In this document: in pieces, positions 33,041 to 45,907 of the stretch | Layout of the letters: each line of letters starts with the position of its first letter | Position numbering within the stretch: position 1 is the stretch's first letter | From: Parascedosporium putredinis | Taxonomy: Eukaryota > Ascomycota > Sordariomycetes > Microascales > Microascaceae | DNA length: 64,000 nt | Direction: 5' to 3' | Assembly (NCBI GenBank): GCA_949357655.1 | Contig: CASHTG010000012.1 | Coordinates: forward strand, 2,790,001-2,854,000 | Notes under the pieces: model-generated | Database searches by the model: none | What the model saw: the letters and a program-made list of their open reading frames with translations, nothing else | What the model was told of the DNA's origin: nothing | Position numbers and translations under genes: made by a program

Positions 33041-34325
33041 TGCGAATGGAGGAGATGAAAAGTTGGATGACTAGAGGTTGTCAAGAAAGTGCTTGAGGGA
33101 CGCAAAGAGGTAGGATCCTGCGCCTTGAAATGGAATGTTGGTAGAGGGGTTTTGTAGTTGGAACCGGACAATCTGGAAAGGAAAAAGACCAAAAAAAATC
33201 GAAAATCGGGGGAAAAACGCCCCGCCAAAAAAGTATTAGCAACGCAATTTCTTGTGGTTTGCTGACAAGCGGGAAAAAGATTAGGGCAACCCTGATGTGG
33301 GGCAGGTTCCTCGCTGATCCGTGCACAAGTCCATAGCTTCGATGCTTAGTCATTCAGACGACGTCGTGAACAATGGTGAGATATGATGGCTGGCCAGATA
33401 CTACAAAGAAGCGTGATTACAAGTTGGCCAAAATGGTTTGAATCGAAAATAGCATTCTGATAATATCCGATGAAAACATGTTGTCTTTAACCTCTACAAA
33501 ATGAGAGTATCTAACTGACGGTCTTCTGCCCCGTGTTTCTTTGAATGCCTACTCCCTCTCAATTGCATAGTGTTTGCATCTTGGTGACCTCTTTTGAAGG
33601 CAGTCGAGTGTTCGGTGTATTGTAGAAATGATGAAACCGTCTTAACTCCAATGAAATCCTGCTTCGAAGGTTACTCTCTTGTATCCTAAGAGGAATCAAA
33701 CTTCCGCCCCATCTCCTATGACCAACCTAAAGGAAAAATGAAAATGAACCAAAGGGGAAAATGAAAGGGCCAAAAGAGAATCCTGCCAGATGCATATAGG
33801 TAAGTAGACAGGTAGATATATGTATATATGTACACGTTGCGTGCTCAGTAAAACAAAAAGAGGGCACACTAGGCCACAAGATAAGTAAAAAGACTCTGCC
33901 TCCAATTCAACATAAGCCGACTGATTGCGATAGTTGCGGAGATGGTATGTCTTCCTCATCGTGAACGCCCGCCAGAAAGAAGAACGGGGAAGGAAAAAAG
34001 AGAGAAAAAGAAAAAGAAAAAGATTCGGAGGGTATAATGAGAGACGCCCACCCATGGATCAAAAATGATTTCAGGCTTCCCGAGGGAGAAGAGGCCCCGA
34101 GAACATTATGCAAATGGCAGCCAGGCAGATACCGCCCCTACCTTCGCACCAACGGCTACTCAATCGACATGCCGAAGTCCGGTCGGTGAAGTAGAAACCG
34201 AGGAAGGAGGGGCAGGCACTGATGTAGTTGCCTAGTGTGATATTTATACAAGAACAAGAACATGGATGGGGATGTGCGTTATGACGCCAGCGGTGAAGGT
34301 GAACGCTGTGTCCAATTTACTCGTC
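33041..34325. other. Intergenic, RPL22 promoter and regulator 3' flank
   Basis: Both neighbours are on the minus strand, so the Zn2Cys6 transcript runs towards the RPL22 promoter. An AT-rich patch (ATATATGTATATATG) lies near 33815-33830 and a purine tract (GAGAAAAAGAAAAAG) near 34001. No gene is recognised. Confidence 0.55.
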
Positions 34326-37300
34326 TCATGTCCAGACCGATGTGACGAGAGTTCCGTTTTCCTCCCTAATCACATCATGGTGGTTGGGTGGGGGAGGTGC
34401 CATCATTCCCGCGTTCATTGGCGTCGTCATGTGAACGGGATGCACCACCTGGGACTGGACAGGGGCGAGGTGCGGTTCCGGAACCGCCATCATCTCTGAT
34501 GGTAGATTGGCCGAGTTTAACATACTCTCTGGGGTGCGTACAGGAACCATGCCCGAGTCAGGATCCTGGCCGGCGAGTAAAGCGATGGGGGTCTGTATAC
34601 TGGCGCTGCTTGAGAAGCTCAAATTCGGGTGGCCTGGTGCCTCGAAAAGTTCACGGTAAAGGCCTTCGAGCAGTCGTTGATCGAAAGTCAAGGCACTAGT
34701 GTGCCCCGCAACTTTCCAAAGAACCCTATTGTCTTGTGGTACAAGTCTCGCAGTTTCGGCGCGTCAATGTGTTGACGGAGGAACGGGTCGCAATAGCATG
34801 CTGCGAGAACGACGAGATTACCCCATTGGCTACAATCGGAATGTTAGTCAATACTGGCCTGTTCGGGAATGCGTGGGGTGATGGATCCTTACGCATGTGC
34901 CGTGCCAAATACATTTGTGATGATGGGCCGTTTATCCCCAAGGCCATGGAAAGCCTGAGTACTCTCGATAAGCGACCTGATGCCCTTCTGGGCATGATCC
35001 CAAGTTTCTTGTGGAAGCACGTGAAGCTCATCGCGGATCTCCTGTGGAAGATCGGAGTACGGAACGTGGAGAAGCGAGGGATTCGCCTTTGATCGCAGTC
35101 GGTATGATAGGTCTAGGATCTGCTTGATGCAAGGTCTGTAAGTAATCACCTGCGAACCCCAGTATTTAGCTCGCAGACGCGCTGAGAGTATGTCGCTTGC
35201 AGGTGGGTCATCCTCGTCAAATCGGTACATCGGTCCAACCCAGGACATGTCTGCTACTCGAGCTTGAGCTTCGTTCACCTGCGCTAAATCTATCGATGCT
35301 GCCGCGCCTCCGAGCCGTACAGCATTCGATGGATTTGATTGAGATGCTTTCGAAGATACAGTTGCGCCATGTAGCTCGTCAGCACACTATCTTGCAGCAC
35401 CTCGGCTTGGGGGTCTTGCTGCTGCCAGAAGTAAGGATTAGGGTAGGGCAAGTGGTCCTCCTGCGCGAGAATCCCAGATTGATGACGAGGGATCTCAGCG
35501 ACGATGTCACTAAATCCACACACTCGTTAGCCCTCAAAAGTAACAACCGGGGGTTTAGTCTCGCTAACTCGGCGAGCAGGATGGTGCGTACCTCTCAAGC
35601 TGGAGGCATGTCCAGAAGGCGAAGATAAGCTGGTTATCACGGTTGCTTCGAATCAGGGATCGCGTCTCCTTCAGCATCGACAGCCGTTTCAAACTCCTGC
35701 ATTGCGCTATAGGTTAGTCGCCTACTCTCATACTACCGAATGTCTCCGGCGCCAGCAATGGCTTGAAACTCACGGTCGCAAAATATTCATCAGCACATTA
35801 CAAGCATGGGCAATGTAAGCGTGACTCTCCACAACTCGCCCAAGCTGGCCGTGGAAGAGGCCAGCAAAGATACCCGCGTAGACGTGGTTCATTGTGTTGC
35901 CACCTAGTTGGTTACCAATGATGTCTGTCGCGATAGCGAAGTACTCGAGGCCCGGTATCGTGTCGTAATTGCGCCGAGGCTGGTAGCCACCTTTTGAACC
36001 CTGGAATGAATGTCGTCGGCCTGGATTAGGCCGCTCGCTGTCCTTGGGCGAGGCCATGCCCGATGAGTAATTCGGTGTAAAAGCTTCGGGAGACGAGGCA
36101 TGGCCCGGCGAGCTTGGGTAGCCATTCCTCTTGCTATAGGTCGATCTCGAGGGGCCGTCGTCGCGCACGACGTCAGGGACATTTTCTCGCTGAAGGCATA
36201 TCTTTCCAAGGGCTAGAACCGTCAAGACAACCGCGTTGTTGATGGTTCGTGCGGGTCGCCCGGCCTTGAACTGAATCTGGGGAGTGTCCGGCGCATCCAT
36301 AGCTGGTGATCTCTTGCGCTTCATCCCTACGGGTTCGGCAGTAGGTGGGGGTGGGGGCTGAACGAACTTGGCAACCTGGGCCGGGGCCAGAGGCTTAGCA
36401 GGTTTGGGAATGCTGTTGAGGAAGATTTGCACCATCCCGCGCAAGTCCTTTGGGAGAATGATGGGGTGCATGTTTAAAATGTTCTCCTCAAAGCTCTTGA
36501 CGTACCCCCACACCTTTGGTTCCGAGAAGTCGGGGACGCCGCTGGGGGTCAAGACAGGGGTACGGGGGCTCGAGCTGTTGTATTCTGAGATGTTCACCGG
36601 GCTAAATCCCCCAATATGGCCTGAAGCATCACCAGGAGCTGGTGAGCTCATATCGGAATGTGCGATATCGTCCGGGAAATCGGTCGTTCCGTGTTCTGCG
36701 CGGACGTCTCGATCACGGGGAATGGGGTCTCGACCTTCTCCTCGGCCATAAACCCTAAGAATTCCCCGCTGTTCTTCCTCCCGGATGGGGAACTCTGCTG
36801 GGAAACGAAGGTTTTCCCTCTCCAGTACCCTCTGGACCATCCCGTTGATACACGGCCAGTTCAGGAGGTGGCCGGCGCCGGTGGTGTGGTTCGTCGGAAT
36901 AGAAAGTTCGCCGGGCGGCAGAACGGGCCCTGGGACAGCCTCCATTTCCTCATCGGGCATGTTATAGCCGGGGTTAGTAGAAGTGTACCCCATCCCTGTC
37001 TTCATCACATCATCGTCGACCGAGGACTCGTCTCCGCTTCCCGTCGGCTTCATGTCGTCGCCCCCGGTTTCTGAGATTTCCATCTCGGCCTTGCTGCCTT
37101 CTCCTGGGTCGTGTTCCGTTTTGAATTCCAGATTAGGGTATATGTGGGTGAGCACTTTCTCCATCCTACTCACTCTCAAGTCCATGTTGCTGTGCTGCCT
37201 CACCAGCGTCTCCAGAGTCCTCTGGATCGCAGCAACCCCGTCCAGGATGTCCGCCTGCGCCTTGTCGGTGCTAGTCACACTATTTTAGTTTGTTTACGCC

Positions 37301-38382
37301 CTCCAATACCTGCAAAAGCGGGAAGGGCCTCACTTACGCTTTAGGTGCGGGCTCCCTATACTTGCACTCAACATTCTTCTCTCGGCAGTTTTTGCATGGT
37401 TTGGTTTCGTCGCATTTCGCCTTCAGCGCACGACAGCTATCACAAGCCTACCCGATGCGCCAAGAGACATGGGCTGTTAGAATCCAATACTCAAAGACAC
37501 ACATACATCTTACACCCGGTCCGGTCTTTGACAGAGGCGCGGGCACCATTCAACTCACCTGAGACGCCCTGGTGGCTTTCCTTTTGGCAGTGGGCATGTA
37601 CGATGCGTTAAAATAAGGTTCGTTCGGATACATGTTCTCGTAGGCTGGCTGGTGGGGCATGGGAGCTGGTTGGGGCGGCGGTGGGGGCATAAGCTGGCCC
37701 AGGACGCCCATAGGCACCTGGCGTCCCAGGCATAGGAGGGCCGGCGTCGTAGCTCATGTGTCTCGCGCGCGGGTCGTCGCCGTAGGGGGAGGAGGACCGC
37801 CAGGCGTATTCACCTGGGGAGGGGGTGGGTGAGGTCCAGAATTCATTGGCGGCGGCGCGACAGCAAGAGCATTCCCGTGGTGAGGTTCCGGAATGTTGCC
37901 CGTGGACTGCGGTCGCCTTGGTGGGATCTGTTCATCAGCAGGGTCCTTCTTTATGATCACAGGGTCGCGGCCAGGATACGGGGTTGCGAAGGCGTTTGGA
38001 GGGGGACCATGGGGCGGATGTCCTTGTGGCGGAGGTGCAACTTGAGCTGGAGAGGGCGGAGGTTGTCGGTAATCTTGCATGGACGAGTATGGCTCTTGCT
38101 CATGGTGACGACGGTCGTCAGGGTGGGGAGGGTGGTGACCAGGCCGATGTTGGTGTAAAGGTGAGGTTTGGGGAGGTGGAGGTGGAGGGGATGAGGATCA
38201 GGGTTGCGAGGAGGGTAAAGGGGTTGATATTGTCCTGGAGTGGGATGTTGACCAGCAGAGGCTAATGGGGAGTGGACGGGATGGGGCAGAGACACAGGGC
38301 CATGTGGCGCGCCGGGGCCCCAGCTGTTGCTCATCGAAAGACGGGGGCGCTTGTTGCTGGTGTCAAGCTGTCCCTGATCCAT
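34326..38382 (-). CDS. Zn2Cys6 transcription regulator, large, with internal zinc cluster
   Basis: Six exons on the minus strand (38382-37559, 37447-37338, 37279-35774, 35706-35592, 35509-34893, 34829-34326) give about 1227 residues if eight missing bases are allowed for. The N-terminal ~276 residues are Pro/His/Gln-rich. Exon 2 codes almost exactly the zinc cluster CDSCRALKAKCDE to NCREKNVEC, spacing CX2CX6CX5CX2CX6C. A dimerisation-type helix follows (ILDGVAAIQRTLETLV, DLRVSRMEKVLTHI), then a long linker and the fungal regulator middle-homology region: ARTINNAVVLTVLALGKICL, GLEYFAIATDIIGNQLGGN, SNRDNQLIFAFWTCLQLESD and DILSARLRAKYWGSQVITYR. The end is Pro-rich. The targets are unknown. Slips lie near 38170, 37785, 37685-37700 (net two), 35656 (net two), 35305 and 34704. 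All conserved blocks are present, so I consider the gene functional. Confidence 0.9.
37338..37447 (-). other. Dedicated 110-nt exon encoding the Zn2Cys6 cluster
   Basis: The exon is bounded by introns of 111 nt (37448-37558) and 58 nt (37280-37337). It carries all six zinc-ligand cysteines and little else. The exon starts in phase 0 and ends in phase 2, so it is not simply skippable without a frame change. Confidence 0.8.
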
Positions 38383-41300
38383 TTTGGGAAAACCTGTGTA
38401 CGGAAGCCCAAGTACTCCGTACACTCAAACAAGAGGAAAGTCAATGTGTATATCTGGTTTCGCCGGCACCGAGATATACGAAGGACAGGAATCGGATGGA
38501 AGCGAGGGCGGCCTCAAGAAAGATTTAGGTGGGACCGGTCAAGCAGCAATGACCATCGTGAAGGAGGCCTGTCGGGATGGGAAGGGAAGGGGGTGTATGG
38601 GTGTATGGGTACTGGTGGGAGTGAAGGGGGTGAACAAAGGAAGCAAAAAAAAAGAGAGGTGACCCGACGGGGCCGCGGGGGCGGGTGAGGATGAGAAAGC
38701 CCCCTGGGAGAGACGGCAAAGTCGATTCGAGAAAATGTTTTTGGCAATTGGAGGTCTATGTAACCATGTACCAGTTGTCTTGCCAGGGAGTCGGGAAGGG
38801 AAGAAAAGAGAGTGAGGAGAGAGAGAAGCACGATTGGCTGACGCCAGCCCAAGCCAAAGTCTGGATGTGAGGGTGAGCCGGAGAGGACCAAAAAAGTGCC
38901 GATGATAGCGAAGTAGGTGGACAGCTGCTGCCGACGTGCGGGCTGTCGTTGTGTTTTCTCACTGGATTTGGCGCGCAGACACGATGACAAAAAGAGAGAG
39001 AGCGCGGCCAGTGGAGGATAGAGTTGGAACCGGAAGGTGAGCTCTTGCAGCAGGCGAGAGGAGGGCAGGCTGAGAGGCGATGAGTGCGCGCGCGCGCGTT
39101 TCCCACGAGATCAGAGTTGGGTTCGCCCGTTGGGAGGCTGGAAAAGCGAGCCAGATGAAAAGTGAGGCAGCGACAATGAATCTAGCTGCCCCTACCTCTT
39201 ACGAAGCACAATCAAGTCTCGCTGTCCACGGCAAAGCTTGGAGATACGAAGCTCGGGACTAGACGCGATACTACGAATGCGACGAGCAGCACGCAGGGAA
39301 TGAATGAGCAATTCTGTCGTGGCCTGGCTGGGAAGCCAGCAATGCTTGCGAGGGATGGCGAAGAGGAGGTTTCAGATGCCGCAGGCGGAGGCTAGAGCAG
39401 GATGAAACCGTCGATGATTGTTCAAGCAGCCTGGGGCGAAGGGGAATGCTTCGGCTGGGTGTTTGTCTGTCGTTGAGCCGATCACGTTCGAAAGAAAGTG
39501 AAAAGGTCTGGGGAGGTTGAAATTCTGAATGGGGCGGCGGGAGAGGTGGTGATACTGGCTGGGGCCAGGGCCAGGTCCGAGTTGGGTCGACAGAGTGGCA
39601 CCGGCACCTTGTCGCTAATGAGAATGGAGGTACCCCTGTACTCCCCAGAGCTGGGTGGGCATCGCGTTTGGTTGCTGGGTCCTATCTCGATTGCTTGGGG
39701 CGGGTACAGGTACTCGAGCAAGTGACCAGGCGCAAGACCCGTCATGGGGGTAAGAAGGGGCAGGGGGAGGGGAGGGGGAGAGTGGTGGAAGGTGGAAGGT
39801 GGGTACCGCTTGGTCAGTCAGAGCGAGGGAAAAGAAGAAAAAGAAAACGGAAAAAAAAAAAAAACCGAAGTGGAGAGAACCAGGTAACACGTCGCCGCGT
39901 GTAGTGTATGGCAGTTTTGAAAGTGGAGTACCCAGGTACCTCCCCAACTACCCTGGGGAGACGAGGAGGGAAAACCAGAAAAAAAGAAAAAAAGGAAAGA
40001 AGAAATATCGCCCTGGAGTGTACCTCCGGTACGTACCTATAATATCTCAAGCACATACCCTCGAGGCTGGGCGGTGGAGGTGGAGAAAACTGGCCCAGAA
40101 CATGCATGGGGACCTTGTGGAGCGCAGTCATCACCTCAAGCTTGGATGAGAATGAGCTCTCCTGCTGTGATAAGTGGAAGGAACGTCGCTCGACAATCAA
40201 CAATAGTATTTTGGAATCGGCTCGAGAGAGGAAACCCCAACTGCAGTCCTCGGTGCACGACGAGGCCCCGTCTCGGGTGGAAACGCTAGTGGTGTCTCCC
40301 CCAAAGAAAGAAGAAAAATGGCTATTTTAACGAGGTCCCTGAATAACACAAATTGATAGATCCATTGCAAAAATGGGACATGAATCTCTCTCACCCCCTG
40401 GAGCGAACTCCACTCCACTAGATCAATCCGATCATCTAGTAGTAGTCTACACAGGCAGATGGACCTCCAAAAAATCACAGCGCCAATGCGATCCAAAAAG
40501 CCTGGGGAGTCTCACAACCCTGGGCCAGGGGTTTGGCCCAATGCCTGGGTTGGGGTTTTTCGTTCTTTTTTTCTTTTTCGTTCCCACTCTCCCCAGTCAT
40601 GCTTCCCACACCAAGATATTTGCTACCTCCACTGATACTAAGCGAAGAGGAGAGAGTGCATGGATCCGGCTCTTTGATGCATCGAGGAACTATTAGATAA
40701 TGTGTCGCCGTCAACGCGTGTTGTTTTCTCACTTGGATGCTTCGTAAATCAGGTAGCCGCCTCGGAACGATTGCCGCATGTCAGCAACAGTGGAAAGCAT
40801 TAACATCAACTTGGAAGGAACATACACTAGGTCGCTCAAACGGGATGGTGCGAATTTTGGTTTGTGATTGTTCCTCGGAGATCACACAACTAGCTAGCCA
40901 ATCCCAGGTTGCTGGGATCGCCTTTTCGGTCTGTGGCGTTCGAAGACTTTTCGAATTTGGGAACATTCGTCCGCTGAACCTGGCGCGAAACCTCATTGTG
41001 GGGCTTTCTTTGCCATTGAGGCCTGCTGATCACAAGGGTGTCCACCTGCCTTCGAGGAATAGCAACAGCCGCAGCAGAACGGCACAGCGACCCAAACTCC
41101 AAATCAACCATGGATCAAATATTCTCCATTTGTTACATGTACGGGTTGCCCTCCCCTCGTCCTCTGTTTGGATCCTCACCCCAATTCTCCAACTCGCTAA
41201 TGTTCCCCAGTCTCCCTTTGAACCCCGTGCTCAAGTGCTCAATCTTCCGTCAGCTTATCCAGAGCATCAAGGGTTCTCCACCCAAATCCATCGTTTGGTA

Positions 41301-44000
41301 CTGTGCTGTAATATCGCCCTCCTCACGTAGTGTATTGCTTCTTCGTCCATTTATTGTAGGCGCAGCTGGCACGTTCAATCTCACCGAGAGTTTCTAACGC
41401 CACAGATTCGTCGTGGTGGACCGACAACTCAAAAGGCAACACCAATACGGATGTGTGGATGACTCCATTGTCTTTCTCACGCCCATCCGCTCCACTGACC
41501 CAGTACCCTGTTAAATGTGATTCAGCCACTTCTTCCCGGTGCCTACCGATGTACTCTTTCTACAAATAGAGATCGGGGGTATCCTCTTATCTGATGCTCG
41601 GTGTGTTTGAGTCGTTGCAGTGGCCACGCCGTTGACATCTCGAAATGGCATGTCATTCAAGTTTGCTTGTGTGATCGAATTTGTGTTTGTTCAAAATTTT
41701 AAGATTGGACCTTCGATGCCAATGGAACAAAAATGAGGGGCGGTGCTAACGTTTGAGAAAGGGTACGCAGCCAATGTCATTTCTGAGTTGTCACTTCACC
41801 CTCTCTCTTCTCTCTCTCATCGAATGGAGCCCACTCTCACGCCGTACCTACTTAGACAATAAATGATCAAATGCATCAGTGGGCGGATGGATTTCTGAAT
41901 GTCTAGCCAAAGCTCACCTCCTGTTCACGGACAAGAATCTCTAGTATAGTGGACTAGCTAGCACTTGACGCTTCCAAGGGAGTTGAAAGCACCCCTCCAC
42001 CGGCCGTCAGCAAATGAGAGCCCAGGACACGGCTAGCCTTGTTGTCTCTATCAATTGATGGCGGTTGCTCCTTTCCAGGAGATAGTCGCAAAAGCTGCGC
42101 ACTCAGGCAAGTTCTTTCTTCAGCGAAGCAGTCCGACTCATAGCATCATCTCCTCACGCACTCTTCATCTACTTCTTAAAATACCATGCGAAAGTCATCG
42201 TCATGTCTAATACGGTGATTATCTTAATCCTGTGCCTCTTTTTTTCTTCCCCTCCAGGTTGACAGATTATGATCGCGATTTACGAGAGCTTTTGCTAGTG
42301 CCGACGTTTGTCATGCCCTCTTGCGACGTCATGCACATAGCATCGAGGCCATGGGACACAATCAGCCACACAGCCATTGTGGTACTGACACAGATGGTCA
42401 GAAATGTACACTACACACATGGGAGGCCAGCCCGACTCGTGGCCCCCGCCGATCACAAGAGTTGGATCGTTACCGCTTTTTCCCCTTTGTCAGGAAGAAC
42501 ATTGAACAAGCGGAGTCATGCTGATCGACTCCACCACTGCAGGAGCCTGAACTTTGCACAATGGCAGGTGAGCTAGTGAGAGGCATGTACCTAAGGCCTG
42601 CGGGATTGGCTCAGTCGACCCAGCCACAGACCTAGAGAGCTTCCACAGACGGCATCTAACCCCAATCTAGATCCGAGTGCGTTAGAGGAGGGCTGGACAA
42701 AGCTGAAAGCACTGGAAACACCTGCATCAACATATCCACCTCAGAGGTTTGGCGAACAAGACGAGGAGGAAGGAGAAAAAGAGGTGGGGCGGGGTGAATA
42801 ATGTTAAACCGTCCGCCCCGAAAAAGAAACGAGAAAAGAAGCAGAAAGCGGGTACATCATGAAACTGAGAAAGCATTGGAGCGAAGAAGAGGTGGGAAGA
42901 GGTCCCAGACTTAAGGTCCTGTGCTGGAACGCTAAAACACTTCGTTTCACTGAGCTGAAAGCAGGCCGGCCTCGTCCATTTGATTCAATGTTCCCTTCAA
43001 AGTGAAGAAACTCAGTCATTGACCCAACATAGCAATATGGACCTTCCAAAGCCGCCCAGATTAAACCGGTTCTAACTTGAAGCACAACTTTGAAGCTTGG
43101 CGCCCGACTTTCCCCATCCCCCCTCGTTATGGGGGAGATGTTCAAAGTACCAGTACTGAGACAATAGCGCGTTGGACAGCCCTGAGCTCCTAAGCTCCTT
43201 CTAAGAAGGCCCCGGGCCCTACCGAGGTACACCCAGCACCAACTTTGACCCAGCACAGTGGAGCCGATGGAATTGAGGTTCAATCCAAAGGACTCGACAT
43301 CACGGCGAGCAAACACATCGCCAGAAAAGCGAATGCGATGAGAGGAGGAGGACAAAAGTGTTTGTCACTGAGCGATCCTTGTTTCCCGACCTCCAAACGC
43401 CCCTTTGCCGGTTTCGCCAAGCCTTAATCCACGATGTGCGATGTGCTCTGCGGCCCGCCAATCTTCCCTCATCCAATTACTGGCCAGCCATCCTTGGATA
43501 TTTGCTTCTTCTCGCTTCACGTTGGGTTGCTTGCTATCTGACCAGGCATCAGTGGCCCAGGGACCTTGACGAGGCAGGGAGACCACGTGTGACAGCTCTT
43601 GTCGATCGAGCTCCCAACCAACCAACCTCTTGTCCATCTACAGTTTTCCTATCACCCTCCACTCCCCTCCCTCACACGGCATGAGTGCATGGTGAGATTT
43701 CTCGCAATCACTTTCAGGGAAGTTGCTCCACGCTATTTTTTATTAAAAAAAATAAGAAAAAGAAAAAGAAAAGAAAAAGGCGTCATATCGTGCAGCGCCA
43801 TGCTTTCAACGTTCCGCAAGGCCATAAAGGGGGACTAGGCGCGTGGGATGAGTGGCCAGACCATTGCCCGGCTGCACCGTGTGCACTGCTCGAAAGCGAC
43901 ACGCCTGAAGTTGACGGCGGAGAATTTGAAGGAACTGCATGGCCAGCGTTGCACTCGAGAATAATTCCCGCCATGAGAAGAGGTGACACCTTGGGGAGTG
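38383..44000. other. Gene-free flank, first part (upstream of the regulator)
   Basis: The first 1-2 kb are the likely promoter and leader of the Zn2Cys6 gene, with TACTCCGTA at 38413-38421, 31 nt before its start. A (GC)n run lies at 39086-39098. Open frames exist (40737-41330 plus, 197 codons; 42804-43355 minus, 183 codons), but none has a recognisable domain or motif. One ATCAATTGAT palindrome occurs at 42050-42059. Confidence 0.55.
39086..39098. repeat. Alternating GC run
   Basis: Thirteen alternating G and C residues, a sequence able to adopt left-handed DNA. A similar run with one interruption lies at 58799-58815. Confidence 0.85.
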
Positions 44001-45890
44001 GAGTATAATAATTCAGCTCTCGCATCGTAACGAGACAGCGACTGGCCGAGGACGAGGTGGGCAACATCTCGCTGCATTTTTGTTTTCACTTTCATTTGGT
44101 CTTTGGACAACTGAGTCCGCTCCAACAAGCTCGATAGATGAACAAGGATGCGACGGGCGACCTACCCGATTTGTGCTTCTCTCGACTTGCTTCCAACGGA
44201 CCGTGATGACCCAAACAATGGTTGTGTGCTAGCTTCCCAGTCTAAGACTTCTCGAAAACGCCCAGAAGGCCACAACCATGTCCAACTCGGAGAAGGCTCG
44301 AGCAGGTGAAGGAGTGTGGAGTGACTTTATTGGTGTACAAAGAGCACAAAGAGCACCTCCTTTGCAGCACGTTCGGAGGTTCGGAGGGTGGCATCGGGCC
44401 ACATCCACCCGTTTGGTGTGGAAGGAAGAGCACACAAGTTTGGCTTGGCAGAAGGTACCAAGAGCGAGAGGGCCGTTGGGCAAGGTTCCCTTGCCTAAGG
44501 AGGTTCTTTGCACGCACGCGATCTGGAGAAAGGCTGCTCTCGCTCGTTAAGCATTTCAGGATTCTCGCCGGACGCCATTTTAAATCCTTCGTTGATCCCT
44601 GCTCCCAGACCAGGCGCTTTGGCCAGTCATGAAGATGGAATGGCTCCAAGCGAGTTCTGAAGGGTTCTAGTGCCAGGCGTGGAAATCGGCGACGGGGCCA
44701 AGGTCTCAACCAGACGGTCGTCAATGGTTGGCCAAGTGGGGCACATAGCAATCCATTCGTATCATTGATGTCTCTGAAGATGTTTCCCTCAAAGGAGGCA
44801 GGGCGAATAATACCCAGACCACCCAGGATACCCAAAGCATCGGGAGCAACTCCAAGTTTCTTCATGTTCACTTTGACAATTGTCGTGCATCCCTAAAAGC
44901 TGTGGCACCGGGCATTTCGAATAGGAACAGATAACTGCATGAGCAGTTCCTCTTTCAACTATCCCCATCGTTGCCCCCACTTCCCCAACTTCGCCCATCC
45001 GCCGCTCAGGACCACCAGCAAATCCCAGCACCTCTTAAGGAGAAGTAGCTCCGCTTTCTTGGCTGTTTTTCATTAGTCTACACTGACTACTTCGTACTTT
45101 GCGCACCGAGGAGCGATTGAGAGAGGGCGGCCAGTCCAATATTTTCGGGGTCGGCGGCCGATACACCCCACCACACATTTCCTTGCCGTACCAAACTCCT
45201 TCGTCTGAAGCCGCAAGGGCCTCGACAAGTCTTTGAGCCTTCCTCACACCCCAGTCAGCTTTGGTACAAGCCTTGTTCCTCTCCTGCTTCGCATCGTCTT
45301 TGGGAATCGGCTGGCTGGATCTTGCAGAGAACCGTGCCCAACTTGTTATCCACGTTCACCCACTCAAGCGATCCCAAGACCAATGTCACGTTGTACTGGG
45401 GTCAACCAAGAAAAGGAGCTCGCTGTGCCTGGCGAGGTATCGAGGATATTATTATTCATGGGCCAAGTGACCTCATCAAAGGCACGACAGTTGTACCGGC
45501 TCCGCGTCGTCCTTTTTTTCTTTTTTTTTTTCTCGCCTGCATGCAGAGAAGCTTCGGCTGCTTTGGTCCAGGACCGATTTTATCCAACCGGCCAGAAACC
45601 TCGGGCCCGCCTTTGACAGGATCCAATTAGGATTAGCGATGGGTGATAGTTTCGCACTGACATCCCTGCCACGTTTTTAATCTAAAGGCTTACCGGGCTA
45701 GTCCTGGTGGCCTTCTCGTAATCGTGCTCGCGCAAAGAAGCTCGCGCCTGCCTCTGGTTCTTGACATGCTCACTCTTCGCCCATGGAAGCCCACCTCTAA
45801 TAGATAATAGATCAAACGGGCTAAAACAGGGGCCTTTTAACTAGCTAAACGAAGGACAAACAGGAAAGAGCTCGGTTGAAGCGGGCTGTC

Positions 45891-45907
45891 TTTTTTTTTT
45901 TTTTTTT
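45891..45907. repeat. T17 tract
   Basis: Seventeen T residues follow GGGCTGTC. No gene is adjacent. Confidence 0.85.

Noticed and set aside
38383..38424. Upstream in-frame start for the Zn2Cys6 gene at 38424
   Set aside because: The ATG at 38382 begins the Gln/Asp-rich MDQGQLDTSNKRPRL typical of such regulators; the upstream codons look like leader sequence.
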